Of a DNA stretch of 23,930 bases, positions 15,415 through 23,371 are shown in pieces. This DNA is from DAOUTW01 sp964523575 (GTDB taxonomy: Bacteria > Zixibacteria > MSB-5A5 > GN15 > JAAZOE01): NCBI GenBank assembly GCA_964523575.1, contig CAZGAV010000061.1, positions 1-23,930 of the forward strand. Reading direction: 5' to 3'. Every line of letters starts with the position of its first letter. Position 1 is the first letter of the stretch. The translations under genes and the position numbers were made by a program. The notes under the pieces were generated by a model. That model was not told the origin of the DNA, did not search any database, and saw only the letters and a list, made by a program, of their open reading frames with translations.

Positions 15415-15978
15415 TTAAACCTGCATCAGTTCGTTTTCCTTGGAGGCCGCCACCCGGTCGATTTCCTCGGTGAATTTATCCGTCAGCTTCTGGACATGGT
15501 CGGTGCCTTTGTGCAGATCGTCCTCGGATATGCTTTTGTCTTTCTCGGCTTTTTTCAGCTTTTCATTGGCGTCGCGGCGGATATTGCGCACCGCCACTTT
15601 CCCTTCCTCGGCGATTTTCTTGCACAGCTTGACCAGTTCCCGACGGCGTTCTTCGGATAGCGGCGGTACCGGGATCCTGATGACGTTGCCGTCCACCTGG
15701 GGATTGAAACCCAGTTCGGCTGTCTGGATCGCCTTGACCACTTCGCCTACGATGCTCTTGTCCCAGGGCTGAACCACGAGGCTTTTGGGGTCGGGCACCG
15801 AAATCGAAGCCAGTTGATGCAGGGGCTGTTTCTGGCCGTACGCTTCCACCCGGACGCTGTCCAGGAGGCTGGGGTTGGCCTTGCCGGAACGGATTCCGTT
15901 CAGTTCATGCTTCATCGATTCCACCGACTTTTCCATGCGGTGTTCGGTATCGGTTTGGATTTCTTGCATCATAGCCAT
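15415..15978 (-). CDS. frr: Ribosome recycling factor
   Basis: RRF splits post-termination ribosomes together with EF-G. The 187-residue protein has the standard two-domain pattern: helix-rich domain I with ELNGIRSGKANPSLLD, the beta domain II with VEAYGQKQPLHQLASISVPDPKSLVVQPWD and NVIRIPVPPLSEERRRELVK, and the returning helix with VRNIRRDANEKLKK. The N-terminus reads MAMMQEIQ. GGAG is two bases before the first ATG but eight before the third codon (15972), which is the likelier true start. It lies 9 bases after pyrH. Confidence 0.96.
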   Translation of the reverse strand: MAMMQEIQTDTEHRMEKSVESMKHELNGIRSGKANPSLLDSVRVEAYGQKQPLHQLASISVPDPKSLVVQPWDKSIVGEVVKAIQTAELGFNPQVDGNVIRIPVPPLSEERRRELVKLCKKIAEEGKVAVRNIRRDANEKLKKAEKDKSISEDDLHKGTDHVQKLTDKFTEEIDRVAASKENELMQV

Positions 15979-15987
15979 GACTCCATT

Positions 15988-16704
15988 TTAATGCACCAGG
16001 GTTCCCACCTGTTCGCCCAGACCGGAGCGGTACAGGTTGTCCTCCCCGTTGAGATTGAATACCAGGATCGGGATATTATTTTCCTTGCATAAGGCGATCG
16101 AGGTTGCATCCATGACGTTCAACTCCCGCGTCAGTACTTCCAGATACGTCACCTCGGGGATAAAAACGGCCCCTTTGTCCTTCTCCGGATCGGTGGTGTA
16201 AACGCCGTCAACCCGTGTCCCCTTCAGGATCACCTCGGCCCCCACCTCCACCGCCCGCAAGGCCGCCGCCGTATCGGTCGTAAAATAGGGATTGCCGGTC
16301 CCGGCCGCGAAAATCACCAGACGGCCCTCTTCCAGATGTATGATTGCGTTGCGGCGGATATATTTTTCGGCGAAGATGTCCATCTCGACGGCCGACATGA
16401 CCCGCGTCGGCACGCCGTGTTTCTCCAGGCAGTCCTGCAGGGCGATGGAATTGATGACCGTCGCCAGCATGCCCATATTATCGGCGTTGACCCGATCCAT
16501 GCCGGCCTCGGACGCCTTCAGGCCCCGGAATATATTGCCCCCGCCGATCACCAGGCCGATTTCGACGCCTTCGTCATAAAGCCGCCGCAACTGCCCGCAT
16601 AACCGGTCCAGCGTCCCCGGATCAAGACCGTGGGCGCTCTCTCCGGCCAGACTCTCGCCGGAAAGTTTTATCAGGATGCGCTTATATCGGGGCCCGTCCC
16701 CCAT
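15988..16704 (-). CDS. pyrH: UMP kinase
   Basis: This enzyme phosphorylates UMP to UDP, normally as a hexamer activated by GTP and inhibited by UTP. The 238-residue amino-acid-kinase fold shows ILIKLSGESLAGE at the N-terminus, VIGGGNIFRGL, DNMGMLATVINSIALQDCLE, GTGNPYFTTDTAAALRAVE and ILKGTRVDGVYTTDPEKD. The motifs and length are normal. It starts 3 bases after tsf, with GGGAG inside the tsf end serving as ribosome binding site. Confidence 0.97.
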   Translation of the reverse strand: MGDGPRYKRILIKLSGESLAGESAHGLDPGTLDRLCGQLRRLYDEGVEIGLVIGGGNIFRGLKASEAGMDRVNADNMGMLATVINSIALQDCLEKHGVPTRVMSAVEMDIFAEKYIRRNAIIHLEEGRLVIFAAGTGNPYFTTDTAAALRAVEVGAEVILKGTRVDGVYTTDPEKDKGAVFIPEVTYLEVLTRELNVMDATSIALCKENNIPILVFNLNGEDNLYRSGLGEQVGTLVH

Positions 16705-16707
16705 CGG

Positions 16708-17304
16708 TTATTCTCCCAGTCGGAAACGGACAAACCGGCGAATCTTGACGTTCTCGCCCAGTTTGCCGATAATGTCAGTCACCAGGTCGCCGATCGTCCG
16801 GTCGTTGTCCTTGACGAACGGTTGCTCCATCAGGCAAACCTCGGAGAAAAATTTATCCAGCCGGCCCTCGATGATTTTATCGATGACCTTCTCCGGCTTG
16901 CCTTCCTTTAAAGCCAGGTTGCGAAATACTTCTTTTTCGGCTTCGACCATCTCCGGGGACAAATCCCCGCGCTCGACCACCCGCGGATCGGCCGCCGCGA
17001 TCTGCATCGCGACGTCCTTGGCGAACGTCCGGAAATCGTCGGTCCGCGCCACGAAATCGGTCTCGCAATTGATCTCGACCAGTACTCCCAGCTTGTCGCC
17101 GGGATGAATGTATGAATGAATAAGTCCCTCGCTGGTGCTCCGCCCGGCCTTTTTCGAGGCCGACGCGATACCCTGCTCGCGAAGGAACTTGATCGCTTTT
17201 TCCATATCGCCGCTGGATTCGCCCAGGGCTTTCTTGCAATCCATCATGCCCGCGCCGGTTTTATCCCTCAGCTCTTTCACCATTTGTGCCGTAATCTCAG
17301 CCAT
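16708..17304 (-). CDS. tsf: Elongation factor Ts (short form)
   Basis: EF-Ts exchanges GDP for GTP on EF-Tu. Of 198 residues, the N-terminal UBA-like region has VKELRDKTGAGMMDCKKAL, and the core has the EF-Tu contact motif TDFVA at 82-86. The C-terminal part ends with QPFVKDNDRTIGDLV and the beta strand KIRRFVRFRLGE. It is much shorter than E. coli EF-Ts (283 residues) because it lacks most of the second core repeat, like the Thermus-type short proteins. AAGGAG lies 11 bases upstream of the ATG. It follows rpsB by 19 bases. Confidence 0.96.
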   Translation of the reverse strand: MAEITAQMVKELRDKTGAGMMDCKKALGESSGDMEKAIKFLREQGIASASKKAGRSTSEGLIHSYIHPGDKLGVLVEINCETDFVARTDDFRTFAKDVAMQIAAADPRVVERGDLSPEMVEAEKEVFRNLALKEGKPEKVIDKIIEGRLDKFFSEVCLMEQPFVKDNDRTIGDLVTDIIGKLGENVKIRRFVRFRLGE

Positions 17305-17323
17305 GCTGTCTCAAACTCCTTAA

Positions 17324-18121
17324 TTAACCTTCAATTTCTTCGTCGCTGATGGTCTCTTCGGCCGCCTCGCCGGCGATGGCCGCTTCCATCTCCGCTTCGT
17401 TGCTCCCGTTACCCTCGCCGGCCATCTCGGCTACCGAGGCGCCGTGCCGCGCCGCAAAAATAGCCTCGGACAGCTCCTTGGTGATAATCCGGATCGACTT
17501 GATAGCGTCATCGTTGGCCGCAATAGGAAAATCGATCAGGTCGGGATCGGAATTGGTATCGACAATCCCGATAATCGGAATCTTCAGTTTCGACGCCTCG
17601 GCCACGGCGATCTTTTCCTTTTTGGAATCGACCACGAAAACCAGCCCCGGAAGCTGATTCATCTCCTTGATACCGCCCAGCACCTTCTCCAGACGAAGCC
17701 GCTCGCGCTCGATCGAAATCGCTTCCTTCTTGGTGAATTTCTCGATGGTGCCGTCGGCGATCATCTTCTCGATTTCTTTGAGACGTTTGATGCCGCCCCG
17801 GATAGTATGGAAATTGGTCAGCATCCCGCCCAGCCACCGGTCGGTCACAAAGAAAACGCCGGCTTTTTCGGCCGCTTCCCTCAACACCACCTGGGCCTGC
17901 TTCTTGGTCCCGACAAACAGGATCGGCTTGCCGCTGGCCACCACTTCCTTGATTTTCCGCTTGGCGGCGTCGATGGCGGCCAGGGTTTTCTTGAGGTCGA
18001 TGATATAAATGCCGTTACGGGCCGTGAATATGAACGGCTTCATCTTCGGATTCCAGCGCCGGGTCTGATGACCGAAATGAACGCCGCATTCCAATAACGT
18101 TTTAACTCGGGGATCGATCAT
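17324..18121 (-). CDS. rpsB: Small ribosomal subunit protein uS2
   Basis: S2 binds late in 30S assembly and is needed for S1 attachment. The 265-residue protein begins with the family motif LLECGVHFGHQTRRWNPKM and continues with ILFVGTKKQAQ, RWLGGMLTNF and the conserved VVDSKKEKIAVAEASKLKIPIIGIVDTNSDPDLIDFPI block. The C-terminal tail of about 35 residues is acidic (EAEMEAAIAGEAAEETISDEEIEG) and variable in the family. The 108-base leader before the ATG contains a stem-loop at 18167-18196. Confidence 0.97.
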   Translation of the reverse strand: MIDPRVKTLLECGVHFGHQTRRWNPKMKPFIFTARNGIYIIDLKKTLAAIDAAKRKIKEVVASGKPILFVGTKKQAQVVLREAAEKAGVFFVTDRWLGGMLTNFHTIRGGIKRLKEIEKMIADGTIEKFTKKEAISIERERLRLEKVLGGIKEMNQLPGLVFVVDSKKEKIAVAEASKLKIPIIGIVDTNSDPDLIDFPIAANDDAIKSIRIITKELSEAIFAARHGASVAEMAGEGNGSNEAEMEAAIAGEAAEETISDEEIEG

Positions 18122-18166
18122 GGAAGGCCTTTCGTATAGGTTTTAGACTGCCATCTCCGTCATCCC

Positions 18167-18196
18167 CGGCGGGCCGCCTGAAACGGACCCCCGCCG
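18167..18196 (-). promoter_or_regulatory. Stem-loop in the rpsI-rpsB spacer
   Basis: CGGCGGG and CCCGCCG form a perfect 7-bp stem with a 16-base loop, in the middle of the 108-base spacer between rpsI and rpsB. No T-run follows on the minus strand, so it is not a classical terminator. It may be part of a regulatory leader, as rpsB mRNA leaders are structured in other bacteria, or a processing site. Confidence 0.3.
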
Positions 18197-18229
18197 AGTC
18201 GGAAGATGTGATTATTTGCCCGATTATTT

Positions 18230-18646
18230 TTAACGCTTCGAGAACTGGAAGCGTTTACGAGCCTTGGGCTGGCCGTATTTCTTGCGCTCGACCTTGCGAG
18301 CGTCAACCGTCAACAAACCTTCTTTTTTCAGCTTCGCCCGAAAATCGGGATCGAAATAAGTCAAAGCCCGGGCAATCGCCAGACGAATCGCGCCCGCCTG
18401 ACCGCTCACCCCGCCGCCCTTGACGCTGACGGCGATATCGACTTTATCGGTCATCTCGACCATATTCAACGCCCGGGTGATATGCTCGACCAACGTGTCG
18501 CGGCATAAATACTCTTTATCGCTCTTGCCGTTGATGATAATCTCGCCCTTGCCGGGTTTCAGATTGACGCGGCAGACCGCCGATTTGCGGCGACCGGTCG
18601 CCGAGGCCGCCCGGCTGACTGTCGTTTCCGTTGTCTCCTGTTCCAT
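18230..18646 (-). CDS. rpsI: Small ribosomal subunit protein uS9
   Basis: S9 sits in the 30S head, and its C-terminal tail reaches the P-site tRNA. The 138-residue protein has the start of the fold ATGRRKSAVCRVNLKPGKG, the central VSVKGGGVSGQAGAIRLAIARAL, and the tail VERKKYGQPKARKRFQFSKR ending in the conserved S-K-R. About 16 extra residues (MEQETTETTVSRAASA) precede the usual start. It follows rplM by 14 bases, the standard rplM-rpsI pair. Confidence 0.97.
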   Translation of the reverse strand: MEQETTETTVSRAASATGRRKSAVCRVNLKPGKGEIIINGKSDKEYLCRDTLVEHITRALNMVEMTDKVDIAVSVKGGGVSGQAGAIRLAIARALTYFDPDFRAKLKKEGLLTVDARKVERKKYGQPKARKRFQFSKR

Positions 18647-18660
18647 TCTCTATTCCAATC

Positions 18661-19092
18661 CTATGATAATTTCAACGGTTCCGGCTTTTGCGCCTGGTGC
18701 GGATGATAATCGTCGGCATAGACATGCAATTTTCTGTAAACCTGCCGCCCCAGCCGGGTATGGGGGATCATCCCCCGGATGGCATGTTCCACGTTCCGTG
18801 CCGGATGTTTCTCGCGCATCTGCGCGAACGTCCGCTTACGCAGGCCGCCCGGATAACCGGTGTACCGGTAATATACTTTTTCGGACTCTTTGCGTCCGGT
18901 CACCTTGGCGTGCCGGGCGTTGATGACAATCACATGGTCGCCGCAATCGACATGGGGCGAAAAGATCGGCTTGTTTTTGCCGCGCAGGGTATCGGCGATT
19001 CTCACCGCCGCCCGTCCGAGGACGACGCCTTTGAGGTCAACCACATACCATTTCCGGTCGATTTCTTTTGCCTTAGGCATTAACGTTTTCAT
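18661..19092 (-). CDS. rplM: Large ribosomal subunit protein uL13
   Basis: L13 is an early 50S assembly protein. The 143 residues show the family motifs: DRKWYVVDLKGVVLGRAAVRIADTLRGK, the NARHAKVTGRK block, YYRYTGYPGG, and the end RGMIPHTRLGRQVYRKLHVY. I chose the ATG at 19092 because GGAG lies six bases before it. A TTG two codons earlier would directly abut the GGAG, and another ATG lies four codons later. It heads the rplM-rpsI-rpsB-tsf-pyrH-frr transcript. The 5' leader is about 39 bases and includes a small hairpin (19110-19127). Confidence 0.96.
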   Translation of the reverse strand: MKTLMPKAKEIDRKWYVVDLKGVVLGRAAVRIADTLRGKNKPIFSPHVDCGDHVIVINARHAKVTGRKESEKVYYRYTGYPGGLRKRTFAQMREKHPARNVEHAIRGMIPHTRLGRQVYRKLHVYADDYHPHQAQKPEPLKLS

Positions 19093-19137
19093 TTTCAACT
19101 CCGTAAAACCTGTTCTCCGTCAAACAGAAAGCCCAAA

Positions 19138-19165
19138 AATATACGAGAAATCCGCGGCCTGTCAA
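19138..19165 (-). promoter_or_regulatory. Promoter of the rplM-rpsI (ribosomal) operon
   Basis: On the minus strand a perfect TTGACA is followed after 16 bases by TATATT (five of six consensus). The transcript would begin near 19131, about 39 bases before the rplM ATG. This is the strongest -35 box in the window, as expected for ribosomal protein genes. The rest of the 19093-19371 gap shows no gene and no clear terminator. Confidence 0.72.
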
Positions 19166-19371
19166 GTACTTAATTAAATATTTTCAAACCCGGCGCCTTT
19201 TCTTCCTTATCGGCCGGTAGTTCTAACCTGTTTAATTACCGACCCTTAGACGCCCGCGTCGATCCTTTCCAGAAACAACCGCCATTCCCCCCGCCCGGTT
19301 CCCGACCTGACTCCATAAATAGCCGTCCAGAAGAGAATCCCGCCTGATTTTGGAAAAGCAAATCGCTTGCG

Positions 19372-22300
19372 CTAATCACAGCATCCGGCCACCGGCTCAG
19401 GACCGGCAATAAAGACAAAATTGATGAGATAAACGGCATCGCCCACGTTGTTATCGCCGTCGCCATTGGCATCGCCGGCACAACTCGGCTCGGGCGGCGG
19501 CCCACCCTTGAAAACATAATTAATTATGAATACCGCGTCGCCCACGTTAGCCTCGCCGTCTCCATTGGTATCTCCGCACCGGGTTTCGCAGACATCACCT
19601 ATTCCGTCGGCATCCGAGTCGGCTTGTTCGGGATTATACGAGGAGGGACAGTTATCGACATTACCGCAGATACCATCGCCATCGATATCATTGTCGGGGT
19701 CCAGTACGCATACATCGCAGACGTCGCCTATCCCGTCGGCGTCGGCATCGGCCTGATCGGGGTTTCCGACGTTCGGGCAATTATCGCAGGCGTCGGCGTA
19801 TTCATCGCCGTCGGTATCGGCCTGATCGGGATTGGAGGCAGCGGGGCAATTATCGCATATATCTCCAACGCCGTCAAAATCGGCATCTTCCTGACCCGGA
19901 TTGGCCAGCACCGGGCAGTTATCGCAAATGGCGTCGAAACCGTCATGATCGGCGTCACCGAGCAAATAGATATAGACCCGGCCTGTTTCATCCTCGATCA
20001 TATGCGCTCCGGCTGCAATGTCATTTAATCCGTCGCCGTTCAGATCTGCGAGCAGGCCTAATCCTCGACCGAAACCGAACCCCGTATTTGCCGGTGTATA
20101 TACCCCGGTCCTTACCCCGTCAATGCCGGAATAAATGCCGAACCGGTCGGCCCCGGTGGCGCTGACGGCGAAATCACCGCAGTGGTCGCCGTTAAGATCC
20201 CCGCAACCTGTGATCGCGGAGCCGAAAGCGTCTAGTTCCGAGTCACCGGTAAGGGTATAAATCAACGAACCGTCAACCCCCGAATAAAGGTACACCTTAC
20301 CTGCATCGTTGGCGACATCATCGTTGCTGGGCGCGCCAACGGCCACATCCGGGCAGCCATCCCCGTTGATATCGCCCGGCCCCCCGAGCATTCCATAGCT
20401 GTCCGTCGTATATTCTCCGTCCATTGTATAGAGCAACTGGCCGTCAGCCATTGAGTAAACGTAGGCGCGGCCCGGCTCACCGTCCGCCCATTGGCCCCGA
20501 TAGGCGCTGGTGCAAAGATCATTTATTCCGTCATTATTCACATCCCCGATATTTACGACCCGGACGCCGAATTGACTCTTTGGGAATTCGCCGTTCAACG
20601 TCCTTATCAGAGCGCCGTCCTCACCGGAATAAATGTCCACCCGGCCGGGCCAATCGCCCTTTCTGGCCCATTGCCATACTCCCACCGCAAAATCGGGGCC
20701 GCCGTCGCCGTCAATATCGCCCAGACCGCATAGCGAGCCTCCGAAGTTATCTCCTTCGACCTCACCCCAGAGAGTATATAATATCGCGCCATCGGCGCCT
20801 GAACAGACGTCAACATAACCGATACCGTCGTTCATGATCTGAAGGCCGCCCGCGACAAAATCATCTATTGCGTCACCCGTTACATCGCCGATCGAGGCCA
20901 GCGCGAATCCGTAGTTGTCGCCAATCGTCCGTCCCTGCACGGTATAGATGAAACCGCCATCGCTTCCCGATATGGCATGAATCGATCCCGGCCAGAATTG
21001 GTAGTTGGCGCGGGCGCCGACCAGGATATCCGACACACCGTCGCCGTCGAGGTCACCGGTCCCGCAAATGATGAATCCGAACTGATCTTTCGCCTCCAGT
21101 CCGTCAACCTGTCGATAGGTTGAGGCGCAATCGCAGGCGTCACCGTTCCCGTCGCCGTTTGAATCCCCCTGCCCCGGGTTGTAAACGTACGGGCAGTTGT
21201 CGCAAATATCGCCGACACCGTCCTGATCGACATCCGACTGCAATGGATTGGCAGTCCCGGAGCAATTGTCGGTCGCATTAGGGACGCCGTCGTCGTCCAT
21301 ATCTTCGTCGCAAATATCCCCCTCGCCGTCGCCGTCGGTATCGAGCTGATCGACATTATATTGGAGCGGGCAGTTGTCGCACTCTTCGCCGATCCCGTCA
21401 TGGTCGCTGTCTGTTTGGTCGGGGTTGTACAGACCCGGGCAATTATCCCTGCCGCAGGTGCTGGCCGGGTACCCCGGTTCGCCATAGCCGTCGCCGTCCG
21501 TATCGGTACACGGATCGCAGGCATCACCGATCCCGTCGCCGTCCACGTCCATCTGGTCGGGATTATAGGCATTCAGGCAGTTGTCGGCCCCGGCCAAAAG
21601 CAAATCGCCGTCGGGATCGTTGGGATCGTTGATATGCAGCACCAGGGTGGGATCGCCCTGCAGGACGATTCCCATGTAGGTGTTGTAATAATAATAGTAG
21701 TTGAACTGTGGTATCACCCAGGCGTAGAAATCGGCAAATGCCTGTCCGATCGTCTCCCCCGCCTCCAGAGCGGCATAGAACACCTGGGCGTCGAACAGGC
21801 CGCCGCTCTTGGTGCTTCCGATTGCCGCCAGGCTATTGGTCGGCGCGAACACATACCACCCGGATAGGTAATTCTCCTCGACGAAATCGGCCGCATAACA
21901 GCTGACGAGGTTGAAAAAATGCGTCCGGGGATCGATATCCGCGATTTCATCTGAATATAAATAATCATAATGACCCGGCGATGAGACAAAACCGTGATAC
22001 TGCGGCCCGGAATGGACGACAACCGTGACGAACTCATAACCCCGCGTCAGGTAATCGACGAAAGTATCGGCGACCGTCTGCGCCGGGTCGTCCACTATGT
22101 CAAGGACATTATAAGCCTGATCCAGCCCGTATTCGCCGCCGGTCGACACGTATTCATCGTCCACAAAATAAAGCGCCCGGTCGGGCAGTCCCAGTTCCCC
22201 CTGGCGGTAACGGTGATTTTTCTCGAAATAATTGATCAATAACTCCGCCTCGCTATGCCCGCCATAGGTCAGCGGCGATGCCGTCAGTCGTCCGACCCAG

Positions 22301-22935
22301 ATATCGGGAAGATTGTCCCCATCGAATTCGTCATACATTCCATCGGCGTCAACATCTTCCCAGAAACCGTCGAGGTCCATATAGTACAGATCGAACGGAA
22401 ACGCCTCGTAGTATCCCTGGTAAAAATTCCCCTCATACCACGCCACCGGCAAATCGCCGATCAAAACGGCGCCAACCATCCCCGCGGCATATCGAGCCTG
22501 TAAAAAACCCTTGAGATCCTCGGGATATCCGCCCAACGCCGAATCGATCTCAACCGTGAAACCGTCCGCGGCGACATCGGTCGCGTACTGGTCAATGGAA
22601 ACCTGAATTTGGGGGAGCAACTCGCTGTTGACGATGATGCTGAACAGGCCGGCGTTTTTATCCGGACGGCTCGAAGGCAAGGTCCTGACGACCCCTGCCG
22701 AAAAATCTCCCGGCGTACCCGTTTTTGCCCGCCAGCTTTCATAATCAATGACCGATGACCGGATCTTCTGCATCCAGTCAACCATCGCCGCCTCATTAAA
22801 ACTATCAGCCCTGTCTTCCGTCCGATACGGAGTGTCGGCGGCGGCCGTAACCGAAGGTATCGTCAAACAGGCCAGTATCATACTGACGACCATGCACTTT
22901 ATTGAAATTTTCCATATTTGATTTCCGGCAGGCAT
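19372..22935 (-). CDS. Secreted C25 (gingipain-like) peptidase with TSP3 blocks, seven FG-GAP repeats and dockerin-like C-terminus
   Basis: The protein has 1187 residues. Residues 1-33 are a signal peptide. Residues 95-435 resemble the C25 caspase-fold peptidase domain: IGDLPVAWYE, DIWVGRL, VVVHSGPQYHGF (candidate His308 or His314), LVSCYAADF (candidate nucleophile Cys346), IGSTKSGG and the typical end LQGDPTLVLH. Residues 440-603 are Asp-rich thrombospondin type 3 repeats (DxDGDGxGDxCDNCP). Residues 610-990 hold seven FG-GAP units starting near 617, 673, 729, 787, 845, 902 and 952, enough for one seven-bladed propeller. Residues 991-1116 are a second TSP3 block, and 1120-1187 two dockerin-like calcium loops (GDTNGDGEANVGDAVFIINY and GDANGDGDNNVGDAVYLINF). 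GGAGG is five bases before the ATG. Activity is uncertain because the His/Cys context is not canonical. Calcium dependence is inferred from the loops. Confidence 0.88.
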   Translation of the reverse strand: MPAGNQIWKISIKCMVVSMILACLTIPSVTAAADTPYRTEDRADSFNEAAMVDWMQKIRSSVIDYESWRAKTGTPGDFSAGVVRTLPSSRPDKNAGLFSIIVNSELLPQIQVSIDQYATDVAADGFTVEIDSALGGYPEDLKGFLQARYAAGMVGAVLIGDLPVAWYEGNFYQGYYEAFPFDLYYMDLDGFWEDVDADGMYDEFDGDNLPDIWVGRLTASPLTYGGHSEAELLINYFEKNHRYRQGELGLPDRALYFVDDEYVSTGGEYGLDQAYNVLDIVDDPAQTVADTFVDYLTRGYEFVTVVVHSGPQYHGFVSSPGHYDYLYSDEIADIDPRTHFFNLVSCYAADFVEENYLSGWYVFAPTNSLAAIGSTKSGGLFDAQVFYAALEAGETIGQAFADFYAWVIPQFNYYYYYNTYMGIVLQGDPTLVLHINDPNDPDGDLLLAGADNCLNAYNPDQMDVDGDGIGDACDPCTDTDGDGYGEPGYPASTCGRDNCPGLYNPDQTDSDHDGIGEECDNCPLQYNVDQLDTDGDGEGDICDEDMDDDGVPNATDNCSGTANPLQSDVDQDGVGDICDNCPYVYNPGQGDSNGDGNGDACDCASTYRQVDGLEAKDQFGFIICGTGDLDGDGVSDILVGARANYQFWPGSIHAISGSDGGFIYTVQGRTIGDNYGFALASIGDVTGDAIDDFVAGGLQIMNDGIGYVDVCSGADGAILYTLWGEVEGDNFGGSLCGLGDIDGDGGPDFAVGVWQWARKGDWPGRVDIYSGEDGALIRTLNGEFPKSQFGVRVVNIGDVNNDGINDLCTSAYRGQWADGEPGRAYVYSMADGQLLYTMDGEYTTDSYGMLGGPGDINGDGCPDVAVGAPSNDDVANDAGKVYLYSGVDGSLIYTLTGDSELDAFGSAITGCGDLNGDHCGDFAVSATGADRFGIYSGIDGVRTGVYTPANTGFGFGRGLGLLADLNGDGLNDIAAGAHMIEDETGRVYIYLLGDADHDGFDAICDNCPVLANPGQEDADFDGVGDICDNCPAASNPDQADTDGDEYADACDNCPNVGNPDQADADADGIGDVCDVCVLDPDNDIDGDGICGNVDNCPSSYNPEQADSDADGIGDVCETRCGDTNGDGEANVGDAVFIINYVFKGGPPPEPSCAGDANGDGDNNVGDAVYLINFVFIAGPEPVAGCCD

Positions 22936-22996
22936 AATAACCTCCCCGTCATTTCACCTGGCAGGATATTTACGGTAATAATAATCACTTAAATAT

Positions 22997-23025
22997 AATA
23001 TAAGACTCGGTTCATCCGGTTACAA
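22997..23025 (-). promoter_or_regulatory. Possible promoter of the giant secreted protein gene
   Basis: On the minus strand, TTGTAA and TATATT are 17 bases apart in a strongly AT-rich stretch. Transcription would start about 55 bases before the ATG at 22935. Confidence 0.5.
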
Positions 23026-23051
23026 GCCCAAAAGCAAGCCCCACTTAAGTC

Positions 23052-23092
23052 GAGAGCCCTGCCGAAGGCCCTGAGCCATGCGAAGGGCGCTC
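23052..23092. repeat. Imperfect stem-loop 1 of the intergenic repeat cluster
   Basis: GAGAGCCCT (23052-23060) and AGGGCGCTC (23084-23092) pair at eight of nine positions, and a small GCC-GAA-GGC hairpin lies in the loop. The CTGAG...GCGAAGGG core resembles a short sequence often seen as a dispersed repeat in bacterial genomes; that resemblance is from memory. Confidence 0.5.
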
Positions 23093-23132
23093 CCGACAAT
23101 ACCACGTCTGCCCTAAAGTTGCAACAACGTTC

Positions 23133-23173
23133 CGCCGGGTCCTGCCCCGACGAAGTAGGGGTGTGACCCGGCG
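23133..23173. repeat. Stem-loop 2 of the intergenic repeat cluster
   Basis: CGCCGGGTC and GACCCGGCG form a perfect 9-bp outer stem. After a symmetric 3x3 internal loop, CCCC/GGGG closes a 9-base loop. No T-run follows on either strand. Confidence 0.65.
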
Positions 23174-23199
23174 CCATACTCCCTCGGCGGCCTCTTGTC

Positions 23200-23219
23200 A
23201 TTCCCGCGAACGCGGGAAT
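23200..23219. repeat. Stem-loop 3: ATTCCCGCG palindrome of the dispersed type
   Basis: ATTCCCGCG and CGCGGGAAT form a perfect 9-bp inverted repeat around AA, flanked by GTC before and CC after. GTCATTCCCGCGaa(n)CGCGGGAATCCAGT-like palindromes are common dispersed repeats in many bacteria (compare the neisserial dRS3). Only one copy is in the window, so dispersal here is an inference. Confidence 0.7.
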
Positions 23220-23229
23220 CCAGTATGGC

Positions 23230-23257
23230 CGGGTGCCTCACCGCTTGCGGTGAGTTT
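23230..23257. repeat. Covarying stem-loop, copy A
   Basis: CTCACCGC and GCGGTGAG (23237-23254) form an 8-bp stem with a TT loop, preceded by CGGGTGC and followed by TTT. It matches copy B (23289-23316) at 24 of 28 positions, and all four differences lie in two base pairs that remain paired. Confidence 0.75.
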
Positions 23258-23288
23258 GGGTCAGCTTGCTGTGGGAAATTCTGCGGGT

Positions 23289-23316
23289 CGGGTGCCCCAC
23301 CCCTTGGGGTGGGTTT
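23289..23316. repeat. Covarying stem-loop, copy B
   Basis: CCCACCCC and GGGGTGGG (23296-23313) form an 8-bp stem with a TT loop and TTTT after it on the plus strand. The starts of copies A and B are 59 bases apart. It has a terminator-like shape on the plus strand, but no plus-strand gene precedes it. Confidence 0.75.
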
Positions 23317-23371
23317 TATGGCCGGCAGACTTGAATACTGAGCTTGCAAAGTGCCACATCTGCCGCTTCTT

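Noticed and set aside
19093..19371. Small gene or tRNA in the gap
   Set aside because: No cloverleaf, no open frame with a ribosome binding site; only the rplM promoter and leader are supported.
19340..19372. Terminator after the giant secreted protein gene
   Set aside because: Only a four-pair GCAA/TTGC stem with a short T-run is visible, which is too weak to call.
23289..23317. Plus-strand intrinsic terminator
   Set aside because: The hairpin is followed by TTTT, but no plus-strand gene precedes it and its near-copy at 23230-23257 has only TTT. It is better treated as a repeat.
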